Assembly: GCA_002633025.1 (NCBI GenBank)
Contig: NMRB01002858.1
Location: forward strand, 13,473 to 77,472
Origin: Notospermus geniculatus
Taxonomy: Eukaryota; Nemertea; Pilidiophora; Heteronemertea; Lineidae
Length of the DNA: 64,000 nucleotides
Direction of reading: 5' to 3'
Part shown: positions 43,278 through 64,000 of the stretch, piece after piece
Layout of the letters: the number at the start of each line of letters is the position of its first letter
How positions within the stretch are numbered: the stretch's first letter is position 1
The notes under the pieces: model-generated
Database searches by the model: none
Seen by the model: only the letters and a program-made list of their open reading frames with translations
What the model was told of the DNA's origin: nothing
Translations under genes and position numbers: made by a program

Positions 43278-43935
43278 TTAACCCTTACGGTACTGACTGT
43301 CTGTGAAAAGTGTACATTTCGTAGCATGAATTTCTGATGTCTCTACAAAAATGCGCCTAGCTCACACAATTCGCAACCAAAACTGGTGACAAGGCACTCA
43401 TTCTGGAGGCAACTAAATGCGCCACGACCTCATGCAGGTTTGCTCCTTCCAAAATGTTTGTGAGAGAAGCAATTCATAGCCGAATATGCAAGTTGTCAGG
43501 AAATAGTCGCGTTCGGCCTACGTTTTCGTCAGGTTTCCAATCTTTAAACGTCTATATCTCGATAACCGCTGCTCCTACGCGTCTGTCGCTAGGTCAGAAG
43601 CTACTTTTTTCTCCTCTTTCTTTTGGCGCCAGTCGCGTCGTCGTAGCTGCTTCCGTTCCGGAGATATGGCCATTTTGTCACAACATGTCAGATTTGCACT
43701 TTGGAGTCTGCTAGTCTAGTCCCCGGGAGAAGCTTTAAAACGCAATTTTAGCCGGGTTTCTTCAAACGGAGCAAAATCGCGAATTGAGGGGGGGGGGGTA
43801 GTCTCGCATTAAAAAAATCAGCAAAGAGAACGCGGATCGGTCCACTGGTTACGATTCTATGCCAGTTTGAATGCGCAATGGTGTGTGGTACAGGCCAATC
43901 TCGCCAAACGGCGAGATCCGTCCCGAAAGGGTTAA
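43278..43935. mobile_element. TTAA-flanked element, family TTAACCCTT..CCGG, copy 1
   Basis: Borders TTAACCCTTACGG and CCGTCCCGAAAGGGTTAA. A 658-bp interior matches 58711-59359 in opposite orientation, including a G10+ homopolymer, GGAGATATGGCCATTTTG and AACTGGTGACAAGGCACTC. Confidence 0.85.
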
Positions 43936-44786
43936 GCCAATGTAAAGGCAATATTTTTTCTTGTTACCACAAGCGATTTTTGGAAAGCAAGAAAAGTTAC
44001 CAGGTTGCAGATGTTTTTAGTTGTTTGCTCCGATCAAACATCTTTATCTTATTGTTGTTCCGAGTAGTTATGTGCGAATATAAAAGCAAACTCCTCACAG
44101 CGCCACCTATTTCCATTCTTCCGATAAAGCGACACTGCACCCAAACCGGTACTATTTGCGCGGAGGACTGAACAAATGACGTCATTGATTCCCCACAAAA
44201 CACACAGATATTAGGGATTTCTGTGCATGTCAACAACCGGATTGGCATCTGTTAGCCCTCTTGGATTTAGCAACTTCTATAATAACGGATAAAACGTGGT
44301 TTAGGGGTTGAAAGCGAATGCTTGATCAAGTCATTTTTCCCCATGCATTCACTCTGTACAAAAAAATGTACAGAGGCATACAGCTCGATTAAATGTCTAA
44401 ATCTGTGACTGTTCGGGCCTTAAAAACGTATCTGCGGCATCCGTTATCCACATGTGTTTCGAATAAATATCCATTTAGATTGTACAAGACAAACCTCCTG
44501 ATTGAACGACAGTCCTTCCAAACGATAGCCAAGCGAGGGCAAGCATGATGTTTACAATAACTACAAACACACGTGCTCCACGACGTACGCCTTCCGATTG
44601 GTTCACAGATTCAGTGGCACCTAAAACGTGGCAGGAATCAGACGGAACACCGTGCCAATTCACCGACTTTCTCGTGAAATAGTTCCAAGAACAATATTTT
44701 ATTCTAACTCGGTCTTTTGCTCTTTTCTACAAGTTTTTGGCTTTATGAAGTTTCTTTGGAAGGATTCTTAAGAAGGGCTTGATAAT
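43936..44786. other. Intergenic, no gene
   Basis: No supported feature. Confidence 0.5.
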
Positions 44787-44954
44787 ATAGTACACAGTTT
44801 TTTGGTACTCCTTCTTTATAATGCATAAATCCATAACGTTTCTACCAATGTTCCCTGCTCGTCTTCAGCCACCTGAAGACGACCAGGTAACACTGGTAGA
44901 AACGTTGTGGATTTATGCATTATAAAGAAGGAGTACCAAAAAACTGTGTACTAT
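44787..44954. mobile_element. Perfect-arm foldback containing CTGAAGACG..GTAGAAACG
   Basis: 168 bp with about 80-bp arms around CCAC. Each arm contains CTGAAGACGACCAGG, ACACTGGTAGAAACGTT and a TTATAAAGAAGGAGTACC segment. The arrangement CTGAnGA, stem, GAAA recalls a hammerhead-like core. Confidence 0.8.
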
Positions 44955-45534
44955 ACGGTACTTTATGAATTTGTTTTACATGTAGATAAATATCATTGCG
45001 AATATTTTGGTATAAAATGGGCGAGTAAATGTCTTCACATGATTTTTGTGAAACCGGACAAGTATTGGTTCCAGAGTCGTTAGTGGAGTCATCATAAAAT
45101 GCGGAAAGGAACTAACGGCGATTGAAACGGGATTGGTATGAAAGAATTTATCAGATGAATAACAACCGGAAGATCATCATTAAAGCGGACTATTCGTGCC
45201 GAGTCAAATATTCCACAGCACCGTTTCCGGAGCGGCCGCCGCAATGCATTTACCAGTTGTTGTTACGAATAAAACGGGACGTTTTATTATTTTTGGTTCA
45301 CTTTGGACAGACGCGAGCAATCCGCTTTAACTAAGATCAACAAAGGACACATGTGTTGGTGTTTACTCGAGCAACACACTCCCAAAGAACTTGAACAAAA
45401 GATCGTGTGCTCTGGTGGTGAATACGGACAAAGAACTTGGGCCAGAAGTCATTGGACGGCCATCTATATGTACACAAAAGGACAATGAGAATAATAGTTT
45501 TGGTAGCGAGGTACATTTATAAAACCAAAGAAAG

Positions 45535-45630
45535 GAGCAAATCTAGAATGTAATATTCATATCTATATATTACACTATATACACGGTACAAACATTTTCG
45601 GCAGCATCCTGCTAGCCCTCATCAGGTAAA
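45535..45630 (-). ncRNA. Hammerhead-like motif, candidate retrozyme/Penelope terminus
   Basis: The reverse strand reads CCTGATGAGGGCTAGCAGGA then TGCTGCCGAAAATGTTTG. CTGATGA and GAAA flank a stem GGC(U)AGCA/UGCUGCC with one bulge. This is the core order of a hammerhead ribozyme, but helix III and the NUH cleavage triplet are not convincingly formed, so activity is doubtful. Confidence 0.3.
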
Positions 45631-45890
45631 AATGAGAAATATTACAAATTGAAGAAAACTGGAGCATTTACATAACTGCAATAATACAATTATACAATGT
45701 TTTAACAATGAGAATATTTTGATTCATACAGATTTCTCCTCATGTCAAAACATTTTGTAAACTTTATGAACACTCATTCCAAATCGGTCGAAGGACGCCT
45801 TTATACCTTCCGTTAGCAAAGATTGGGTCTTTTCAAGGAAACTGACATCGTCCTGTTAGCACAGGCCATTTATGAGCATAAAGGGAGCCT

Positions 45891-45899
45891 TATATAAAG
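45891..45899 (+). promoter_or_regulatory. TATA-like box upstream of ProRS start
   Basis: TATATAAAG, 114 bp before the ATG pair at 46005/46008. If used, transcription would start near 45920. Confidence 0.4.
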
Positions 45900-46004
45900 T
45901 TTCCCTGATTTAAAGCTGTTTAATCCGTGAAATTGAGTAATTCATTTGAGTTTTCCATCATCTTTGAGCCTATTCAGGACATATTTAGCTGTCTCCAAAG
46001 CCGC

Positions 46005-56759
<10,755 letters not shown>

Positions 56760-56875
56760 GTGCTCATACTGAAAACTATTCTCTGCTTAGAAAAAGATTA
56801 CAGATAACCTACGTATCCCTCCAGCCAAAACCTATACTTTGGAAGAAGTTACTTGGTGCCCAGCTGGATAACTAC

Positions 56876-56992
56876 GGGTCGTATTTTAACGTTCCTTAAC
56901 ATAAAGGTCCACCTTAAATCTATTGTTCTCAATGGTTTTACAATAGACTAAAGGTCGACCTTAACGTTAAGGAACGTTCTATAATACGACCC
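56876..56992. mobile_element. GGGTCGTATT foldback, copy 2, in the ProRS 3' UTR
   Basis: GGGTCGTATTTTAACGTTCC..AAAGGTCCACC pairs with GGTCGACCTT..GGAACGTTCTATAATACGACCC. The AAGGTCGACCTT core is shared with copy 1. Confidence 0.85.
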
Positions 56993-57311
56993 TATGAGTT
57001 CTGTGTGTGGAAGAAGTTCAAAGATAACTAGGCCCATTTCTCCTTCCAGTGCCACCTAAGTACTATACTCAGTTCACCCTATGCATACTCAGACTTACGC
57101 GAGATATCCCGTTGTGGACACAACTCATTGAGCCTGCCATCGGCCGGATGTCACTACATGGATTGGGATATCTTAAACCCTGTCTCTTGCTTGACAATGC
57201 TATGCTGTAAATCGTGAACGTTTCCGGAGTATTTGTCCAGTTGTTGACATCTTCCCTCTTCATAAAAGAAAAGATAGACAATGTACAGAACTTCCTTCGT
57301 CTCAAGTGTCC

Positions 57312-57317
57312 AATAAA
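57312..57317 (+). terminator. EPRS1: Polyadenylation signal of ProRS
   Basis: AATAAA in an AT-rich context downstream of the last exon. Confidence 0.45.
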
Positions 57318-57335
57318 GATATGCTACTTAATTAA

Positions 57336-58410
57336 GAGCCAGTGTGCTGACCATATTGAGATCACAAATTTTTTTTCTTCTTTCTGCTTCTTCCACCATG
57401 CGATTTTCCTACGGTTCCCAAAAAAACGGCTGAATAAATCAAAATACAATCACGATAGCCCTGTGGCGATTTTGGTTATGAGATGTCAGGCTATTTTTAG
57501 CACTTTACTGTTTACGTCAGATCAGCTGATGTGAAGCATGTGTGTTACGTAGTGTATTAAGTACAGTGGTACATTTTACATTGGAATCTGTGTAGAAAGA
57601 TCGTGGGGCTGGCTTCGGAATCATTTGTGCGGTTTGGTGAAATACTGTGAAGAGTTGAATTGAGTCGATGATAGAAATAGGCCTGATGAGTTCCTAGAAA
57701 ACATTGGTTTAGATTAGAAATGTGATTTGAGCTGTCTGAGAAGGAAAATTCCTACAGATTCTGAGTGGTTTTTAGGCCTAGCAGCTACGGCCGCCATCTT
57801 GGTTAGAATTTCGGCAAATCTTGAGACAAGTTTGGGCTAATAACTCAACTTTCTGCAGATGGATTTTATTGATGAGTTAGATATGAATTCTGATGTTGTT
57901 TAGCTTTTGAATCGTTATGATGATGTNCATGTGATCTCATCATGGCGACGACCATATAATGTCAGTTGGGACTTCTCGACCTCGTCTTCCATACGGATAC
58001 TCAATTCCTGCTCAGTTTTCAGCCAGAAATACAACTCCATAAAAGTTGATGCTGTCCAGTACGCTATCTCAGATCACTTCAACAATCGATTCATTGCCAG
58101 ATTCAAACATTTTGGAAGGCTGTGTCCGTTTATGGAAGCATCCATCTTATGTCACGTGACCTGGTACAGCATTACTCACAATGCACTGTATCACAGAAAT
58201 AACGGCGTTCTGTTCTAGACGTTTGTGTAGCAGTACTGCGGAAGGAAACGGATGGCTGCGCGAGACTAGTATTTCCAAGATTATTAAACCTCCTAGTACC
58301 AACAGTCATTTAGTGGTGGCGGAGGGGGCATTCTATAACAGTGTTCACAAAACAAGGCTGTAATCGAGTGACCGGGGGTGCATTTAAAATCATGTCTTAC
58401 TAAAATTAAA
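57336..58410. other. Intergenic, no gene supported
   Basis: Contains the N at 57927. The frame 57930-58218 is open but has no domain, and no splice pattern supports it. Confidence 0.5.
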
Positions 58411-58467
58411 TGCCCCCCGGGGCATCCTATAACAGATTTTTCTGTTATAGGATGCCCCACCGGGCAC
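58411..58467. repeat. Palindrome TGCCCCCCGGGGCATCCTAT
   Basis: A perfect hairpin AGGATGCCCC / GGGGCATCCT around GATTTTTC. GATGCCC..GGGCATC hairpins also occur at 7078-7195 and 8407-8465. Confidence 0.7.
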
Positions 58468-58710
58468 AACGGGGAATATTTAGTGATACAAATGCGGCGA
58501 TGGCCTATAATTAACATTTAATCGGCTTAAGGAATAGATTGGGCGGAACTAAGTAGGTAACGATTTTAATGATTTTTGACATGCCCTCGTTATTTCTTAA
58601 AACAAGAAGAATTTTTCTTATCAAAATTTAGCGAAATTGCTGCTACATTCCATTAGATGTACTCATTTCCCTAGCCTATAATTTTGTCGCTTGTGATTGG
58701 GTGTCTATTT

Positions 58711-59359
58711 TTAACCCCTTGGGGCCGGATGACGATATATGCGGCTTTGGCCTGTACCACACACCCTTGTGCATTCAAACTGACATAAAATCGTAACCAG
58801 TGGACCGATTGATGATCTCTTTGCATATTTTTTAATGCGAGACTACCCCCCCCCCCCCTCTAAATGCNCTCTGTTTGAAGAAACCTCGGTAAAATTGCGC
58901 TTTACGTTTGTCCTGGGGCCTAGATTGACAGGCTCCAAAGTGCAAATCGGACTCGTTGTGACAAAATGGCCATATCTCCGGAACGGAAGCAGCTACGACG
59001 ACGCGACTAGCGCCAAACGAAAGAGTAGAAAAAAGTTCTGACCCATTTTCAGAAGCGTAGGAGAAACGGTTATCGAGATATGGACGTTTAAAGATTGACA
59101 ACCTGACGAAAACGTAGGCAGAATGCGACCATTTCCTCACAGCTTGCATCTTCGGCCCTGATCTGTTTCTCTCACAGACATTTTAGAACAAGCAGACCTG
59201 CATGAGGTCGTGGCCCATTTAGTTGCCTCCAGAATGAGTGCCTTGTCACCAGTTTTGGTTGAAAACTGTGGGAGCTATAGGCGCATTTTTGTAGAGACAT
59301 CAGAAATTCATGTTACGAAATGTACATTTTTCAACTTCATCCCGGCCCCAAGGGGTTAA
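58711..59359. mobile_element. TTAA-flanked element, family TTAACCCCTTGGGGCCGG, copy 2
   Basis: TTAACCCCTTGGGGCCGG at the left and CCGGCCCCAAGGGGTTAA at the right, so TIRs are 14 bp plus TTAA. Interior matches 43278-43935 in opposite orientation. Confidence 0.88.
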
Positions 59360-60507
59360 ACGCGGATGTAAACATCTCCACGTGTAATGTCCATTCACAG
59401 TGTTTCCAAAATAGCGTCCATCAGCAGACAGCATACAGTTTTCGCTTGAAGCATTCAGCGAGGCAGCGAAAGGAAATGGATACTCAGTGACCTGTCCCAA
59501 CAATATTGTATCCTTACTTCACCAGCGGAATCAAAGTTCGTTGAAGAAAGCACCCAGCTATCTCACTTTGACTCTTGCACTCAGACACATTTGCTGTGAA
59601 CACTCAGTGCACACGGATGGATGTACACGATGTGCACGATGTACATGTTTTTTACACAGAGCGTGATTCACATAACCCCAGCCGCTCCTGAATCAAACAG
59701 GTTGACTGCAAGCAGGAACAACTGCAAAACCAAACTCGAAACTGGCGAAGTCGGAGATGAGGAAGATTTTCTTTGAGAAAAATTAAATGTTTGAATATGA
59801 TGTTTTCACTGTCCAGTTCACGGATTATGGTGATAGATACACATGTAAATCACATACGGTCCCAATCTGAAGAGGTCGCCACCATCGTTCCTTGGCTAAG
59901 ACCTCTGAAAAGGGCTGGAATCCAGCACAAAATTCTTGTGCTCATCGATTTTACAAATTATTTGATAAGATAATCATACCCAAAATTAGAATTTGTTCCA
60001 GTATTTGTAAAATTACTACTATTTTAACATTCCGTTGGGTATTTAATGTTTTATTGTGGAAAAAAGAACAAACTCTTTCGAATCCCTACGCAATTCACTG
60101 TGCAACAGTCAGAAATTCATCCGCCACCAACAATGCATTTGCACTGTGGAAAAGTAGTACCGGTCTAGCCCTTTCCAGTGTTTAACGTGGCATTGAACTC
60201 TGGGTACGAGATTGATACGGTCCAAAGCCCCCGTCACATATCCACCGGGCCCCGTACGATTTTCCCCACCCCGCGGCTTGCGTGGATTTTTGAGACAGTA
60301 CGGGCCCATTAAGATTTTCATTTTCATTTTCATATCTATGGTTTTCATGCCCGGGGGATCAGGGGCAATCTGTCTGTTTTTACTCGCCGTACGGGCCCCG
60401 GAGTTGATCATCCTGGGAACCCAGGGCATTTCCACTCTGCATAGCGCGTTACAATGCCCTGGGGAAACCCACCCCGTTTCGGTGGGGAAGAGGGCTGTTC
60501 CCTCATG
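59360..60507. other. Intergenic, no gene supported
   Basis: Open frames at 60109-60510 (-) and 60212-60535 (+) overlap each other, which points to GC-rich non-coding sequence. Nothing else is assigned. Confidence 0.5.
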
Positions 60508-60776
60508 CACTGAAAAAAATTCTGGCTCGTGTTGAGTACTTTGGACTACTCATCAGTCATTTTGTCTGTGAGCTGAGTAGAAAGGTACTAATGGGGTACT
60601 CATCGGGTACTCATCGGTCCAAGGAGCTGCATTTGGAGTTCCTTACTACTCGCAATGAGTATCTTTCTACTAGCTATGAGTATCTTTCTACTCAATACGA
60701 GTACCTTTCTACTCATCTCACGGACAAAACGAGTACCCCGAAGGCACTCAACATGATTAGGATTTTTTTTTCAGTG
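60508..60776. mobile_element. CACTGAAAAA-type MITE with internal ACTCAT..ATGAGT array
   Basis: Termini CACTGAAAAAAATTC and TTTTTTTTCAGTG. The interior holds a minisatellite of GAGTACC/ TACTCG units (ATGAGTATCTTTCTACT repeated three times at 60655-60715). Confidence 0.75.
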
Positions 60777-63322
60777 TGTGTACTCGCCAACTGGTAATTC
60801 ACGAATAAACCATGCAATGCAGTGGGGGATCGCCACTTGATGTAATGGGCAGACATCGCGCCTAGTGCTGTAACGTATGCACACATATCTGGTGTTATGA
60901 GTTACCGGGTACCAGTCTCATAGCAATGTATCTCATTCCATAATTTATGCATGCTGTCGGAATGATAGCTGCCCCAAACACATGAACTGGATCATACCTT
61001 CGTGTTTTGAACCCGTCGATACTTACTTGTTATCCAGATAATCCGAGAGAATCATTTTGACGCGAAGTTAATTCAGGAATTTTAAAAAATCCAGCGAGTT
61101 TGTCAGCGAATCGAGGAATGTTTGAAACCACCATATTTGGGAGTGACCATGGCGGGATAGAAGCTTCGCTGTGATTGGTTGTATTCAGCGACAGATTTTC
61201 TGTCGCTAGTTCCACAGCGAAATGGCGCCAATTTCAACAGGGCCTCGGACGTGCGAGTAGGGGAGCGCGTTTTAGAGGACCTGTTGCAAGAGGATGGGAG
61301 TTGATATGCGATGGGGCTTTATTTGGGATAATATTTCGTGTTCTGACAAGATATCCAAAATAAAGCACACCAAAACGACACACAAAATTACACGGTATAA
61401 ATAAATGAAAGTCATCTACGATATTCGCAAATTTTCGACCCCACCGGTGTCTTCCTCAGGCACTTTCGAGTGAAATTCAAGAAGTGAATGAGCTGGATCC
61501 TAATTGCATCTTTCTCTGACACGTGTTCCTAACACTCCTACTCGCTCAATCCACCCTTGCCTGATACTCCCCCACAGTTACACTGGCACATTCGGAACAC
61601 CTCGGGTCTTTCCGTCATTGTTCGGGAAAGCCCCTCGGATGTCATACAGTCATTCGCGGAGCGATTCTGTAGGTGATCACGACCAGAATTGTTAGGCTGC
61701 CGCATCACTCATGACAAGTAGCCACCTCCGGGAACAAAATATAACACCTGCAACCCTGGCTGTCTGAAGGCGTGTTTATCGCTCAAATATCAATAAATTG
61801 GTATATATTTGATACGCTGTATGTAAACTTGAAAGTGAAACGCCAGTAATGTGGTTAATTACAAATTTTGGTGATCATGCCGGGCAAGTGGGAAAGTAGC
61901 TCCCGCCGCTTACGTATAACATACGTTGTAATGAAATCCCTCAAATCGTTACTCGATAGAATTCACGTAAAACGCATGGACAGCATTGAATCAGTACACT
62001 ATTGACATGATTGAGTACTAAAAGTACACAAAATGATCATATAATGTGTGATTTTCGTCATTTCAATTATATATTAGCGGACTATTTCTTAGTGGAAGAA
62101 CACTCCGCCAGTCTGCGTAATCGGCGCGCCGAATCACATATCCTTCCATTTCAATATGGCCGCTTTTGTATGACACTAGAGATTGAAATCTGGCAAAGTT
62201 TCAAGCTCTAAGTTGAGAACGACACTGGCACTGAGGCCGAGAGATGAGCGGCCAATTATAGCTCTCGTAACAAGCTGTGAGCTAACCTCGTCTCCAGGAT
62301 CTGAGCAAAGAACTAACTACACGAAGTACATAGTGTTTGTAACCGGAAACACCTAGGTTCGATGGTGAATCAACAGAAAACATGGTGGCTTCAGAACATC
62401 AATATGTCGGTTACAGTCAGAAATTTGTGGAAAATTCAACGTTTCGTCGCTAGCTTCACATCAGAAGGGTACTTACTACATGTATTCAGGACTTGTTTGT
62501 GTCAACTATGACCGTCATCGGGAAAGGGATGTCATTCATATTTTTTCTACTCGGCTTCAACTTTGCTCAATTCGGGCGCCGAAGTTCAGATGTCTGTGTG
62601 GACGATGTATAAGAGGACGTTTCTGACTGGCTCTCAAGTTGGCTCTTCTTTCTATCGATGTTGCTTGAGATTTAACAAACAAGTATAGTTTTTTTACGAA
62701 TTACGTAGTTCGAAGGGCGAAGTGACCGTAGGCCTTGATATGTCAAAATGCCTAATTGTGGATCGATAGTTTTAATGAGGAAGCCCTGAAAAATTAGGAA
62801 GGCGTGAAAAGTTGAGATTGACCACATAAGTTGAGTACATGTACATGTTATATTGTTAGGTGCTAGAGCTAATTACAAAGAGAATACTTGTATATGGACA
62901 GAAGGTCTGTTATTAGTAGGCGAGTGATTAAGCTGAAAGAAAGGAGTTTTGTAAATCATGGCTTGTGTAATTTAGAATGAGTAAAAGTTTCGGCAAGAAA
63001 AGGTAACAGACAACGAAGCTGCAACCTGCACACTCAAATGGAGACCACTGGCCGAAGTATGGCATCAGTAAAAGATGAATAGATAGAATGAGAAAAAGAA
63101 GAAATAGCCGGTGGTGAGCGTCCCTGCCGCTCATTTGCCAAAAGTATGGCATAAGGAATGGGCAATAGGAGAACTAGGCCTAACACCAGACTAGGCGGCC
63201 GCATGCCACTCAACCTGGTAGGAGAATTGGTACTAAGTGGAAGGAAGAAGTGGAGAGAAGTAAACCTTATACCAAACTTGGCGGCCACCTGCCACACAAC
63301 CTGCTCAAGTTGGTAAAAGTAT
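60777..63322. other. Intergenic, no gene supported
   Basis: Contains a CTGAGGAAGACACCGG / GTCGAAAAT hairpin (61420-61462, reverse strand) and a diverged tandem pair near 63175-63300 (ACTAGGCGGCCGCATGCCAC / ACTTGGCGGCCACCTGCCAC). No coding region is convincing. Confidence 0.45.
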
Positions 63323-63520
63323 TGATGATAAACAGGAAGTCAGTTTCCAGAATCTTAGCAAATTTTCGACCCCAACCTGGGTCTTCTTCAGGCTGGCACT
63401 TTCAAGTGGAGCTACCAGAAGCTCGACAGGTAGCTCGACGTGAAGTGCCAGCTTGAAGAAGACCCCGGTTGGGGTCGAAAATTTACTAAGATTCTGGAAA
63501 TAGACTTCCTGTTTATCATC
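63323..63520. mobile_element. Palindrome of two CTGAAGAAGAC..GTCGAAAAT units
   Basis: GATGATAAACAGGAAGTC at the left and GACTTCCTGTTTATCATC at the right; each arm has TTGAAGAAGACCCCGG TTGGGGTCGAAAAT. Two head-to-head copies of the unit seen at 13.7, 49.0 and 61.4 kb. Confidence 0.85.
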
Positions 63521-64000
63521 ATTTGTGTGTCAATTTTTGTGCTTTCTCTTTCTTTGGTAAAAGTATTGGTAGTAAAGGGTAGCTATTGGGTTATCAAAAA
63601 ATCGATGATTTTTAGAGTGTGCAGGTTCGTTGCAGCTCCTTTGTCTCTTATTTTCCTGACAAGACATATATAATTTTCAGCGGAAATTGTCTTTCGAGAG
63701 AAAGCATAATGAGGAATCCTTTATCTAAAGTACAGAGATAACTAGCTTTTTCTACACTAGGATATATTGGCTACAACTACTTGAAATATTGCCGTATCAT
63801 CTTCAGATGCACTTGTCTCGTTTCGGCAATGAGAATTTGAGACGTTTCATCTCAATTTGAGATTGTTCTTTGGAGATAGGGTTGAATCAACTCGAGATAA
63901 AAATATCTACTTTTACGGACAAGAGTTCAATACATTTTTATCTCAAGCTGAGATGGATATTTCTTTTGTGTGAGGTTCAAGACAGTGGAAAATAAATTCT
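63521..64000. other. Right edge, no gene
   Basis: Near the end, GTTTCATCTCAATTTGAGAT and CAACTCGAGATAAAAATATC words recall the hairpins at 7320-7490 and 9700. The window ends inside unassigned sequence. Confidence 0.45.

Larger units (their letters stand above)
56760..57335 (+). other. EPRS1: Probable ProRS 3' UTR
   Basis: AATAAA at 57312-57317 lies 553 bp after the stop. The 56876-56992 foldback would be part of the transcript and could form a 50-bp stem. Confidence 0.5.

Noticed and set aside
45535-45630. Active hammerhead ribozyme
   Set aside because: CTGATGA and GAAA are present, but helix III and a cleavable NUH triplet could not be fitted; kept only as a low-confidence candidate.
57907-58218. 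Gene downstream of ProRS
   Set aside because: Frame depends on the N at 57927; composition and lack of domains or splice sites do not support coding.
60109-60535. Coding gene on either strand
   Set aside because: Both strands are open at once in a GC-rich patch, no domain is visible, and no splice or initiation context is convincing.

Overview
This window is metazoan nuclear DNA, most likely from a marine invertebrate. Coding exons are short, separated by introns with GT..AG borders, and about four fifths of the window is non-coding and full of repeats. There are no operons, rRNAs or CRISPR arrays. The recurrent words TAGGCCTA and TACATGTA and the multi-exon genes fit an invertebrate deuterostome or a lophotrochozoan, but the species cannot be fixed from the sequence alone. 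Single N bases at 7515, 13639, 17477, 32551, 41926, 57927 and 58868 mark unresolved bases or closed gaps.

Genes. (1) 2830-3879 (+) is a single-exon rhodopsin-class GPCR resembling FMRFamide/neuropeptide receptors. (2) 14503-16678 (+) and 23196-24551 (-) are two diverged paralogues of a family I do not recognise: a cysteine-rich PAN/Apple-like exon, a phase-0 intron, then a long final exon of about 1 kb. Each copy has one frame break. A related-looking cysteine-rich module exon lies at 20781-21032 (-). (3) 16977-17652 (-) is the 5' part of an unrecognised gene. (4) 46005-56759 (+) is a near-complete 12-exon prolyl-tRNA synthetase with an N-terminal WHEP domain, the half that is normally fused behind GluRS in animal EPRS. 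No GluRS exon is visible upstream, and a TATA-like box sits 114 bp before a plausible start codon.

Mobile DNA. The main result is a complete Mutator-like (MULE) transposon at 31104-40777. It has terminal inverted repeats, a perfect 9-bp target duplication (CTTACAAAG), and a four-exon transposase gene on the minus strand with MULE DDE residues and a SWIM zinc finger, broken by one frame disruption just after the first catalytic Asp. A 376-bp non-autonomous relative at 24702-25077 shares the inner TIR core and has its own perfect 9-bp duplication (CCCAGTTTG). The rest of the window carries many foldback/MITE families: TTAA-flanked, TWA-flanked PIF/Harbinger-like, TA-flanked, 5-bp-TSD, and hairpins starting GGGCC or CACTG. 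Many are nested, and several sit inside tRNA-derived SINEs. There are long near-perfect palindromes at 10939-11223, 38958-39694 and 46353-47497, a segmental duplication of about 1.9 kb (8879-10815 / 11694-13438), minisatellites, and repeated hairpins of the form CTGAAGAAGAC..GTCGAAA that recall Penelope/retrozyme termini.

Layout: 0-2.6 kb sparse repeats; 2.6-4 kb GPCR; 4-14.4 kb nested MITEs and the segmental duplication; 14.5-17.7 kb paralogue 1 and the unknown minus-strand gene; 17.8-23.2 kb repeats; 23.2-24.6 kb paralogue 2; 24.7-31 kb MITEs and SINEs; 31.1-40.8 kb the MULE; 40.8-45.9 kb foldbacks; 45.9-57.3 kb ProRS gene with repeat-loaded introns; 57.3-64 kb repeats with no supported gene.
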